From Balneolaceae bacterium (GTDB taxonomy: Bacteria; Bacteroidota; Rhodothermia; Balneolales; Balneolaceae), in assembly GCA_007126675.1 (NCBI GenBank), contig SLAU01000255.1, forward strand, positions 1 to 13,509: a stretch of 13,509 bases of DNA, in the 5' to 3' direction. Positions 1 to 5,841 of this stretch are shown in pieces; positions within the stretch are counted from its first letter, which is position 1, and the number at the start of each line of letters is the position of its first letter. Position numbers and translations under genes: made by a program. The notes beneath the pieces were generated by a model, which searched no databases, was not told the origin of the DNA, and worked only from the letters and a program-made list of their open reading frames with translations.

Positions 1-62
1 GCTGATAGCTGATAGCTGATAGCTGATAGCTGATAGCTGATAGCTGATAGCTGATAGCTGAT
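1..62. repeat. Heptanucleotide tandem repeat (GCTGATA)n
   Basis: About 8.9 perfect copies of the 7-bp unit GCTGATA, beginning at the window edge, so the true array may be longer. It ends two bases before the stop codon (complement of 65-67) of the methionine gamma-lyase gene. On the plus strand the unit carries TGATAG and therefore stops all reading frames within 21 bases. On the minus strand (unit TATCAGC) it is open in all three frames. Each unit contains the self-complementary AGCT, so adjacent copies can pair as small hairpins. Function unknown; a slipped-strand expansion at a gene's 3' end is the simplest reading. Confidence 0.97.
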
Positions 63-64
63 GC

Positions 65-1285
65 TCACCCCAAAGCCTCCTCCAAATCCGCAATAATATC
101 ATCAGCAGATTCAACACCTACAGACAAACGTATCAATCCATCCGTAATGCCGGCTTTTTCTTTGTTTTCGCGGGTTACAACTGAGTGGGTCATTGAAGCG
201 GGATGCTGAATCAGTGAATCAACATTGCCAAGGCTAACCGCAAGCGTTGGTACTTTTACGCGGTTAATAAAATCGATACCTGCCTGCATTCCGCCTTTAA
301 TTTCAAAAGCGATCATACCGCCATACCCGTTCATCATGATTCTCTCAATAATTTCCTTGTCAGGATGGCCGGGAAGGCCGGGATAAGCAAGTGATTCAAC
401 TTTAGGATGATTTTGCAGAAACTGAGCCACTTTTATGCCATTCTCATTGTGTGCTTTCATTCGCAGCGGGAAAGTTTTTAAACCCATCAGGGTAAGCCAG
501 GCGTCGAAGGGGCCTGCAGTTCCGCCAAAATTTTTGCGCCATGTATGCATCTCTGTCAATTCGAAAAAACTGTTGCGTGCTGCCAGTATGCCACCGATTG
601 TAGTACCGTGGCCGTTCAGATATTTGGTGGTGGAGTGTGCAATCAGATCAACTCCAAAGTTAAACGGACGGATATGCCAGGGTGTGGCGAAGGTGTTGTC
701 TACCATCACATAAGCACCTTTCTGATGTGCATAATCGGATATATGCTCAAGGTCGCAGACCCGCATCGTTGGGTTTGCAATGCTTTCGAGAAATACGAGG
801 CCAATGTCTTCATGACGGGCAAAAGCCATTTCAAGAGCGCCCGGTTCATTCGGGTCAAAAAAGGTTACGCCAATACCAAACCGTTCTGCTTCCTCTTCAA
901 GGAATTGAGAAGTACAGCCGTAAATTGTTTCCTGGGAAAGAATTCGCTTCCCGGCTGCAAGGGCCATCATTCCGGTAGTGATAGCGGCCATTCCTGAGCC
1001 AAACATCATACCTTCCGCTTCCTCATCAAGATCAACTGCCTCAAGGCTGGCAATTACCACTTCTGCTTTTTGAACCGTTGGGTTGCCCAATCGGCTGTAG
1101 CTGTGAGTTGCACCGCCCGGTTCATGTGCAAAAAAGCGGCGGCCTGCTTCAGCATCGTTAAACTTGAATGTGGAGGTTTGGTAGATCGGCATTACGTGCG
1201 CGCCAAAAGAATCGTTTGAATGATCCGCCTGTGCGCAAATGGTTTCAATCGATTTTTTTCTTCTCTTTTCAGATGTCAGTTCCAT
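65..1285 (-). CDS. megL: Methionine gamma-lyase (Cys/Met metabolism PLP enzyme)
   Basis: A 406-aa PLP-dependent enzyme of the cystathionine gamma-synthase/lyase family. Methionine gamma-lyase splits L-methionine to methanethiol, 2-oxobutyrate and ammonia in the cytoplasm. Seen in the sequence: phosphate-binding SYSRLGNPT (62-70, with Tyr63 and Arg65) and FGSGMAA (95-101), Asp196 in VDNTFATP for the pyridine nitrogen, and the Schiff-base lysine Lys221 in HSTTKYLNGHG. The motif IYGCT (121-125) carries Cys124. This matches the active-site cysteine (Cys116 in the Pseudomonas putida enzyme) that marks methionine gamma-lyases; cystathionine gamma-lyases and synthases usually have glycine there. Length is normal for the family and the gene is intact. 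The start codon lies inside the end of the upstream Lrp-family gene (17-bp overlap), so the two are probably co-transcribed and translationally coupled. No clear Shine-Dalgarno is seen. A cystathionine gamma-lyase or O-acetylhomoserine-using enzyme is the main alternative. Confidence 0.88.
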   Translation of the reverse strand: MELTSEKRRKKSIETICAQADHSNDSFGAHVMPIYQTSTFKFNDAEAGRRFFAHEPGGATHSYSRLGNPTVQKAEVVIASLEAVDLDEEAEGMMFGSGMAAITTGMMALAAGKRILSQETIYGCTSQFLEEEAERFGIGVTFFDPNEPGALEMAFARHEDIGLVFLESIANPTMRVCDLEHISDYAHQKGAYVMVDNTFATPWHIRPFNFGVDLIAHSTTKYLNGHGTTIGGILAARNSFFELTEMHTWRKNFGGTAGPFDAWLTLMGLKTFPLRMKAHNENGIKVAQFLQNHPKVESLAYPGLPGHPDKEIIERIMMNGYGGMIAFEIKGGMQAGIDFINRVKVPTLAVSLGNVDSLIQHPASMTHSVVTRENKEKAGITDGLIRLSVGVESADDIIADLEEALG

Positions 1286-1754
1286 TTTCGGTCACCACTA
1301 TTTTTGATTGCTCTTTTAAGGTAGACAGCACAATGCTTGTGTAAATTCTTTCGATACCGGGAATCCGTGAAAGTTTTTTCCTGAGCAGCTTCTCGTATTC
1401 GATAGTGTCTTTAACAACCACATACAGCAGATAATCGAACTCACCGGTAGTATTATAGCAGGCAAGGATTTCAGGAATTTCAGCAATATGCCTTGAAAAT
1501 TCCTCCATTTCACCAAGCTGATGAGCTGTGAGTTTAATGGAGCAAAATACGGTTAATCCTTTTTGAATCGCTTTGCGGTCAATCCATGCAGTGTATCCTT
1601 TTATCACACCTTCGCGCTCTAGACGCTTTACCCGCTCAAGTGTAGGCGTTGTTGTAAGCCCGATCTGCTTAGCCAATTCACTGTTCGAGATTCTGCCATT
1701 CTCCTGCAGAATTTCAATAATTTGCTTGTCGGTATTATCTAATTTTATTGACAT
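1269..1754 (-). CDS. Lrp/AsnC family transcriptional regulator
   Basis: A 161-aa protein with the standard Lrp/AsnC layout. The N-terminal winged helix-turn-helix spans about residues 6-55, with the recognition region from NSELAKQIGL (24-33) to LEREGVIKGY. The C-terminal RAM ligand-binding domain (about 67-145) contains TGEFDYLL (103-110), the typical turn of the effector pocket. These proteins form dimers to octamers and sense amino acids. The gene overlaps the start of the methionine gamma-lyase gene by 17 bp in the same direction, so it is very probably that enzyme's regulator and autoregulated. In Pseudomonas putida an Lrp homolog, MdeR, controls the methionine gamma-lyase gene mdeA, which supports the pairing. 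Effector amino acid not determinable from sequence. The ATG follows an AT-rich stretch suited to a promoter; AGAAG lies upstream but too far to be a good ribosome site. Confidence 0.93.
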   Translation of the reverse strand: MSIKLDNTDKQIIEILQENGRISNSELAKQIGLTTTPTLERVKRLEREGVIKGYTAWIDRKAIQKGLTVFCSIKLTAHQLGEMEEFSRHIAEIPEILACYNTTGEFDYLLYVVVKDTIEYEKLLRKKLSRIPGIERIYTSIVLSTLKEQSKIVVTENGTDI

Positions 1755-1887
1755 AAACAGTTTAATATTCTTCTAACAGTATTAAAATACAGAATATAAT
1801 TCTAAAATTAAATATATATGAAGAATAATTAATCAAAAAGGAGATTTGATTTCGTAGCATTTGAACAGCTCTCCTGCAGGTGAATAG

Positions 1888-1913
1888 ACGGGCATAATCA
1901 AGTCATAGCCCGT
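1888..1913. other. Small inverted repeat ACGGGC-N14-GCCCGT
   Basis: Perfect 6-bp arms (1888-1893 and 1908-1913) around a 14-base AT-rich centre, upstream of the symporter's putative -7 element. The spacing is compatible with a dimeric regulator's operator. It is not followed by a proper T-run, so a terminator is unlikely. Could be chance at this length. Confidence 0.25.
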
Positions 1914-1930
1914 TTCAGAAAGAACCCGAT

Positions 1931-1938
1931 TAAATTTG
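1931..1938 (+). promoter_or_regulatory. Putative Bacteroidota-type -7 element TAAATTTG for the symporter operon
   Basis: TAAATTTG is an exact match to the TAnnTTTG -7 consensus of Bacteroidota primary sigma factor promoters and lies 64 bases before the GTG start at 2002. No good TTTG -33 partner is visible at the expected 19-21 base spacing, so this is a single-element match only. Confidence 0.3.
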
Positions 1939-2001
1939 ATTCCAAGCAATATTATCCATAGTTACTACACCCCATAAATAAAAAGAAAACATCTGCACAT
2001 T

Positions 2002-3435
2002 GTGCACCCCATAGATCTTTCGATCTTTGTAGTTTACATCTTTGGTCTGCTCGCATTCGGATATTTCTTCTTTAAAAAAAATAAAGGAGGGGATGACTAT
2101 TATGTAGGCGGGCGAAAAATGAAAAGCTGGCACGTTGGCCTTTCTGTGGTAGCTACCGACGTGGGTGGCGGCTTTTCAATCGGGCTGGGCGGACTTGGAT
2201 TTGTAATGGGCCTGTCAGGTTCTTGGATGTTGTTTACCGGGCTGATCGGTGCCTGGATGGCGGCGGTTTTTCTGATTCCCAAGGTAAAACAAAACCCCGC
2301 TTTTGATAATGCTTATACATTTCCCCAGCTATTCGGGCATTACTACTCTGCCAATGTTGCATTTGTAGCTGCAATCATCTCCGCAATTGGTTACGCCGGT
2401 TTTACCAGTTCACAAATGCTTGCGGGAGCAAAACTTGCAAGCGGTACGTTTGCCGATCTTGATTTACAAACCGCCCTGATCATTATGGGCGTGGTTGCGG
2501 TTGTGTATACAGTTATGGGCGGTTTAAAGGCGGTAATCTATACCGATACCATCCAGTGGGCACTTTTGATGTTCGGATTAATATTTGTGGGTGTGCCGAT
2601 TGCCTATCTCGAAATTGGTGGCATGGAGGCGATTCGTGCAACCGTAGCCCCCGAGATGCTTACACTCACCAATCTGGGCTGGCAGGATCTTGTTTTTTGG
2701 GCGGTCACCATTATTCCGATCTGGTTTGTAGGGATGACCCTTTATCAGCGTATCTATGCGTGTCATGATGAAAAAACCGCTAAAAAAGCGTGGTATCTGG
2801 CCGGCGTCTTTGAGTGGCCTGTGATGGCGTTTCTGGGTGTGCTGCTTGGCCTGTTCGCAAGAGTGGCAGCCGATCAGGGGATGTTTGAGTTTCTTGGCGC
2901 GGCTGATATTATGGAAACGGATCCCGAAACCGGTCTGCCGATGCTTCTGCGAACCGTGTTGCCGGTCGGTTTTCTTGGAATCATGATGGCAGCTTACTTT
3001 TCAGCCATTTTATCTACAGCCGACAGCTGCCTGATGGCATCATCCGGTAATGTTGTTACGGATCTGATTGGCCGATTCAGGGAGTTTGATCCGGACAGTC
3101 CCGCATTCGTCAGAACTTCACAAATCGTCACCTTAATCATCGGGATATTCGCACTGTTATTGGCTGCTACTATGGAAAATGTTCTGGACCTGATGCTCGA
3201 TTCTTACGCATTTATGGTTTCAGGACTGTTTGTACCGGTTGTAGGGGCACTTTACTGGAAAAACAGCACTCCCGCCGGTGCGATGGCTGCAATGATTATA
3301 GGTGGAAGCACAACAATAACTTTGCGATATTTAGGCGTTAATCTGCCTTATGAACTGGACCCGAATGTTTTTGGAATTACTGCATCGGCTATAGCATTTA
3401 TAACGGTGAGTTTACTTACAAAAAGTGAAAAATAA
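2002..3435 (+). CDS. Sodium:solute symporter (SSS family)
   Basis: A 477-aa polytopic inner membrane protein of the SSS family (relatives: PutP, vSGLT, SglT), which uses the Na+ gradient to import sugars, amino acids, carboxylates or similar solutes. Hydrophobic segments are spread over the whole length, starting at residues 7-24. The conserved stretch GGLKAVIYTDTIQ (173-185) is the family signature, and SAILSTADS (334-342) supplies Ser338/Thr339 at the position of the Na2-site hydroxyls of PutP/vSGLT. The GTG start is chosen because an in-frame TAA lies at 1975-1977 and no ATG intervenes; GTG gives a sensible short cytosolic/periplasmic N-terminus before helix 1. It is the first gene of a run in which the GNAT gene starts 3 nt after its stop. 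Substrate cannot be read from sequence; the neighbours suggest an amino acid, N-acyl amino acid or small peptide. Confidence 0.92.
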   Translation: MHPIDLSIFVVYIFGLLAFGYFFFKKNKGGDDYYVGGRKMKSWHVGLSVVATDVGGGFSIGLGGLGFVMGLSGSWMLFTGLIGAWMAAVFLIPKVKQNPAFDNAYTFPQLFGHYYSANVAFVAAIISAIGYAGFTSSQMLAGAKLASGTFADLDLQTALIIMGVVAVVYTVMGGLKAVIYTDTIQWALLMFGLIFVGVPIAYLEIGGMEAIRATVAPEMLTLTNLGWQDLVFWAVTIIPIWFVGMTLYQRIYACHDEKTAKKAWYLAGVFEWPVMAFLGVLLGLFARVAADQGMFEFLGAADIMETDPETGLPMLLRTVLPVGFLGIMMAAYFSAILSTADSCLMASSGNVVTDLIGRFREFDPDSPAFVRTSQIVTLIIGIFALLLAATMENVLDLMLDSYAFMVSGLFVPVVGALYWKNSTPAGAMAAMIIGGSTTITLRYLGVNLPYELDPNVFGITASAIAFITVSLLTKSEK

Positions 3436-3438
3436 TTT

Positions 3439-3885
3439 ATGGATATCAGTTACAGTATTATTCAATCTGATAGTAACAACCCAACATCCTTTACAAGAGA
3501 GGATATAGCAGGATTTTTGCACAGTCACCTCGATCAGTACGGTGATACAAAAGAAGCTATCCTGAAGTGTATTGCCTATGCATTTGGTGACGGCCCCGGT
3601 CAGGATGGATTTATCCTGGTGGCACATCAAGAAGAAGAAATTCTTGGAGTAGTGATCATTAACCGGACGAATATGACCGGCTTTATCCCTGAAAATATTC
3701 TGGTTTACATAGCTGTTCATGAAAAAACGCGAGGCAAGGGTGTGGGAAAAACATTGATGCAAAAAATAATAGATGAAACAGAAGGAGATATTGCATTGCA
3801 TGTAGAACCGGATAATCCGGCTAAATTTCTTTACGAAAAATTTGGATTCACCAATAAATACCTCGAAATGAGGCTTCATAAATAG
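3439..3885 (+). CDS. GNAT family N-acetyltransferase
   Basis: A 148-aa GNAT acyltransferase, the usual size for a single-domain member. The acetyl-CoA pyrophosphate-binding motif A is clear: strand VYIAVHEKT followed by RGKGVG (98-103) and helix KTLMQKIIDE. Motif B follows as EPDNPAKFLYEKFGF (123-137), where the tyrosine and the F-G-F turn are typical. It sits 3 nt after the symporter stop, and its own TAG is immediately followed by the ATG of the racemase gene (TAGATG), so all three are very likely translated from one message. Acceptor unknown; association with a racemase and hydrolases makes N-acetylation of an amino acid or of a dipeptide a reasonable inference. A nearly equal-length frame on the opposite strand (3412-3879) is a shadow of this gene. 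Confidence 0.88.
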   Translation: MDISYSIIQSDSNNPTSFTREDIAGFLHSHLDQYGDTKEAILKCIAYAFGDGPGQDGFILVAHQEEEILGVVIINRTNMTGFIPENILVYIAVHEKTRGKGVGKTLMQKIIDETEGDIALHVEPDNPAKFLYEKFGFTNKYLEMRLHK

Positions 3886-4959
3886 ATGGCTTATTTAAAA
3901 TTATATCGAAGCGAGCTGCTTCATAATTACAGTTATCTGGATTCGCTATTCAAGAAAAACGGCATTAAGTGGGGAATTACCACTAAACTGCTTTGCGGCA
4001 CCCGTTCATATCTTCAAGAAGTGATAAACCTCGGCATTAAAGAGGCGCATGATTCGCGGATCAGTAATCTGAAAGTAATCAAAGAGATCGATCCTGAAAC
4101 AATCACGATCTACATCAAACCCCCGCCTAAAGATACCATTCCTGAATTGGTAAGATATGCTGACATCAGCCTGAATACGGAACTGTCTACACTTCACGAA
4201 TTATCGGATGAAGCTGTAAGGCAGAAGAAGGTCCATAAGGTGATCATTATGATTGAAATGGGAGATCTTCGTGAAGGGGTGATGAGGGATGACCTGGTGG
4301 ATTTCTACGAAAAAGTTTTTCGTCTGCCCGGAATCGAAGTGGTAGGTTTAGGCACAAACCTTAACTGTCTGCACGGTGTTATGCCAGACGCTGACAAACT
4401 GATTCAGCTCGCACTCTACAAACAGATTATTGAACTTAGATTTAAAAAATCGATACCGCTTGTTTCGGGCGGGACAACGGTTACCATTCCTCTTTTGCTG
4501 AATAAACAGCTGCCAGACGGTATCAATCACTTCAGGGTAGGGGAAGCTCTGTTTTTTGGGAAGGATCTTTTTTCGGACGATGTGATTGAGGGGATGAGTG
4601 ACCAGGTGATGGAACTCTATACACAAATAATCGAAATTTCAGAAAAACCGCTTGTGCCTACCGGCGAACTGGGAGTAAATCCGCAGGGAAAGGTTGCAGA
4701 GATCAACCAGGATGATTACGGGAAAACGGCATACAGGGCAATTATCGATATCGGAACACTTGATATTCAGCCAAATTATCTGATTCCGGTAAACGACAAT
4801 ATCACAATTACCGATGCCAGTTCGGATATGCTGATTCTGGATGTGGGAGAAAATCCGGAGGGTTATAAGGTAGGGGATATGATCCGCTTTAAACTGAAAT
4901 ATATGGGGGCACTCGGTTTAATGAACTCCGATTACATTGAAAAACGTGTAGCAGATTGA
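3886..4959 (+). CDS. Alanine/ornithine racemase family PLP enzyme (Orr/YhfX-like)
   Basis: A 357-aa fold-type III (TIM-barrel plus beta domain) PLP enzyme of the alanine racemase N-domain superfamily, in the branch that includes clostridial ornithine racemase. The Schiff-base lysine is Lys34 in WGITTKLLCG. Branch hallmarks seen: EAHDSRISNL (53-62), MIEMGDLREGV (122-132), GLGTNLNCLHGV (154-165), SGGTT (194-198) and NHFRVGEALFFG (214-225). The C-terminal domain ends in MNSDYIEKR, like the TSPYV-ending tail of relatives. The start ATG directly abuts the GNAT stop. Predicted cytoplasmic racemase of a free amino acid; the substrate could be ornithine, lysine, alanine or another. It is distinct from the second racemase-fold gene at 7010, so the window carries two different racemase lineages. 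Confidence 0.88.
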   Translation: MAYLKLYRSELLHNYSYLDSLFKKNGIKWGITTKLLCGTRSYLQEVINLGIKEAHDSRISNLKVIKEIDPETITIYIKPPPKDTIPELVRYADISLNTELSTLHELSDEAVRQKKVHKVIIMIEMGDLREGVMRDDLVDFYEKVFRLPGIEVVGLGTNLNCLHGVMPDADKLIQLALYKQIIELRFKKSIPLVSGGTTVTIPLLLNKQLPDGINHFRVGEALFFGKDLFSDDVIEGMSDQVMELYTQIIEISEKPLVPTGELGVNPQGKVAEINQDDYGKTAYRAIIDIGTLDIQPNYLIPVNDNITITDASSDMLILDVGENPEGYKVGDMIRFKLKYMGALGLMNSDYIEKRVAD

Positions 4960-4987
4960 TTCAGACAATCCTGAAGATTTATCAACA

Positions 4988-5572
4988 ATGAAAAAGACGG
5001 CAAAAGTAAATCATCCTGTGATGAAAACTCCGGGCGAAATTCCACATGTAGAGTTTTCAAATGGATTTGATCCCTCAAAACTAAAAGATGGGTGGGCAGT
5101 TGGCGGTTACAACGAAAAGCGGCAGGGGATGTACACCGCTCCTCAATACCGGAATGAAAGATATATCCACATGGGGATAGATATATGGGCACCGGCCGGC
5201 GAACCGGTATATGCACCTGCCGACGGAATTTTGCTTTATCAAAGAAATAACGACCAGGAAGGCAATTATGGCCCGACTATTGTTTTAAAGCATCAGTTGG
5301 GTGATCAAACCATTTATGCTCTGTACGGACACCTTTCTGAACCATCACTTGAAATGCACAAAACAGGTGAACCGGTTAAAGCAGGTAAAATGATAGGCCG
5401 GCTTGGAACTAATGAAGAAAATGGCGGCTGGATTCCTCATCTTCATTACCAGCTTTCGGTGCAGGATCCCGGCGAGGCAGATATGCCGGGTGTGGTTTCA
5501 GAAGCAGATCACCAAAAAGCACTGGAACTGTATCCTGACCCAAATAAAATTCCCGGTTTAATTATTGGCTAA
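4988..5572 (+). CDS. M23-family metallopeptidase without signal peptide
   Basis: A 194-aa protein that is almost entirely an M23 (LytM/lysostaphin-type) peptidase domain. Zinc ligands are His61 and Asp65 in HMGIDIWAPAG and His153 in the PHLHYQL motif; His151 of the same motif and His115 in YGHLS are the expected catalytic histidines, so all key residues are present. Family members usually cut glycyl or D-Ala-linked peptide bonds in peptidoglycan outside the membrane. Here there is no signal peptide or membrane segment: the N-terminus is MKKTAKVNHPVMK, charged and not hydrophobic. The sequence around WAVGGYNEKR, the NYGPTIVLKH segment (93-102) and ENGGWIPHLH (144-153) recall, from memory, the M23 domain in large proteins that join a kinase-like domain, M23 and a class III aminotransferase. 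The gene follows the racemase by 28 nt, and its stop lies within a terminator-like hairpin. Confidence 0.88.
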   Translation: MKKTAKVNHPVMKTPGEIPHVEFSNGFDPSKLKDGWAVGGYNEKRQGMYTAPQYRNERYIHMGIDIWAPAGEPVYAPADGILLYQRNNDQEGNYGPTIVLKHQLGDQTIYALYGHLSEPSLEMHKTGEPVKAGKMIGRLGTNEENGGWIPHLHYQLSVQDPGEADMPGVVSEADHQKALELYPDPNKIPGLIIG

Positions 5573-5588
5573 TCCGAGCCGGTTTTTT
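5567..5588 (+). terminator. Short Rho-independent terminator-like hairpin
   Basis: GGCT (5567-5570) pairs with AGCC (5577-5580), extendable to 6 bp with two G-T pairs, followed by GG and a run of six T (5583-5588). The M23 stop codon lies within the hairpin. The stem is short, so termination may be partial, but position and T-run fit the end of the symporter-to-M23 operon. A perfect 10-bp palindrome ACCTTAAGGT follows at 5591-5600. Confidence 0.5.
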
Positions 5589-5658
5589 ATACCTTAAGGT
5601 GGGTTTCCCAGGGGCGAGATAAAATCATTGGAATAAAAATACTTTGATACCAGAAGGG

Positions 5659-5746
5659 CGTCATCCCGGACGCAGCGTTAGCGAAGATCCGGGATCTCCA
5701 GCCGTTGATATAGGCAGGAGATGCCGGATCGGGGTCCGGCATGACG
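5659..5746. repeat. Nested palindromic intergenic repeat (REP/MITE-like)
   Basis: An 88-bp imperfect palindrome in the 269-bp gap between the M23 and M20 genes. Outer arms: CGTCATCCCGGAC (5659-5671) against GTCCGGCATGACG (5734-5746), 12 of 13 paired. Inner arms: GATCCGGGATCTCC (5686-5699) against GGAGATGCCGGATC (5717-5730), 13 of 14 paired, with a 17-base centre. Each half also folds alone: CCCGGA to TCCGGG on the left and GCCGGA-N6-TCCGGC on the right. GC-rich against its surroundings. This looks like a dispersed bacterial interspersed repeat of the GTCATCCCGGA type seen in several phyla; copy number in this genome is unknown. The long plus-strand frame that enters the M20 gene runs through it, but it is not coding. 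Confidence 0.8.
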
Positions 5747-5841
5747 AAATTTATTATGTTATCAAACACAAATCGCTCATTTGGAACAATTTAAAACAGT
5801 TTTCCCAAATTCTTATACCGAACAGACGATACCTTATATAT

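Larger units (their letters stand above)
1833..1949 (-). pseudogene. Possible short gene remnant (about 38 codons)
   Basis: On the minus strand a frame from TTG (1949-1947) to TGA (1835-1833) reads with a protein-like composition, for example LSETGYDLIMPVYSPAGEL followed by FKCYEIKSPF and the stop. An upstream in-frame TAA prevents extension beyond about 42 codons, and an overlapping frame that starts at ATG 1959 ends after nine codons. It could be the decayed 3' end of a former gene, a tiny real gene, or chance. I do not recognise a family. It lies where the symporter promoter should be, which argues against a functional gene. Confidence 0.2.
1755..2001. promoter_or_regulatory. Divergent AT-rich intergenic promoter region
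   Basis: The 247 bp between the minus-strand Lrp gene and the plus-strand symporter must hold the promoters of both. The part next to the Lrp gene (about 1760-1840) is strongly AT-rich. Read on the minus strand it has TTTTTG (1834-1839) followed by TATATTTA/TAATTTTA, loose matches to the Bacteroidota -33 TTTG and -7 TAnnTTTG elements but with imperfect spacing. The half next to the symporter is less AT-rich and contains a short minus-strand reading frame and a 6-bp inverted repeat, listed separately. An Lrp-type operator is likely here but I cannot place it. Confidence 0.5.

Noticed and set aside
1..62. CRISPR or phage attachment site at the left edge
   Set aside because: The unit is only 7 bp with no spacers, and there is no integrase or tRNA nearby; it is a simple tandem repeat.
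545..997. Plus-strand frame of 150 codons inside the methionine gamma-lyase gene
   Set aside because: The minus-strand enzyme has an intact, full set of catalytic motifs across this stretch; the plus-strand product has no recognisable features.
3412..3879. Long minus-strand frame of 155 codons opposite the GNAT gene
   Set aside because: It mirrors the GNAT gene almost exactly. The plus strand has clear GNAT motifs and perfect packing with both neighbours, while the antisense product is rich in Phe, Cys and His with no family look.
4348..4626. Minus-strand frame inside the Orr-type racemase gene
   Set aside because: Shadow of a gene with strong family hallmarks on the plus strand; no start site or context of its own.
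5659..5746. CRISPR repeat or rRNA/tRNA-like structure at the palindrome
   Set aside because: There is only one unit, no spacer periodicity, and no tRNA cloverleaf with a T-loop sequence; the nested inverted arms fit an interspersed palindromic repeat instead.
5644..5841. 66-codon N-terminal extension of the M20 protein (TTG start)
   Set aside because: The extension is a translation of the palindromic repeat and AT-rich leader. Family similarity begins at Met 5842, and the length of 386 residues from there is normal for M20D.
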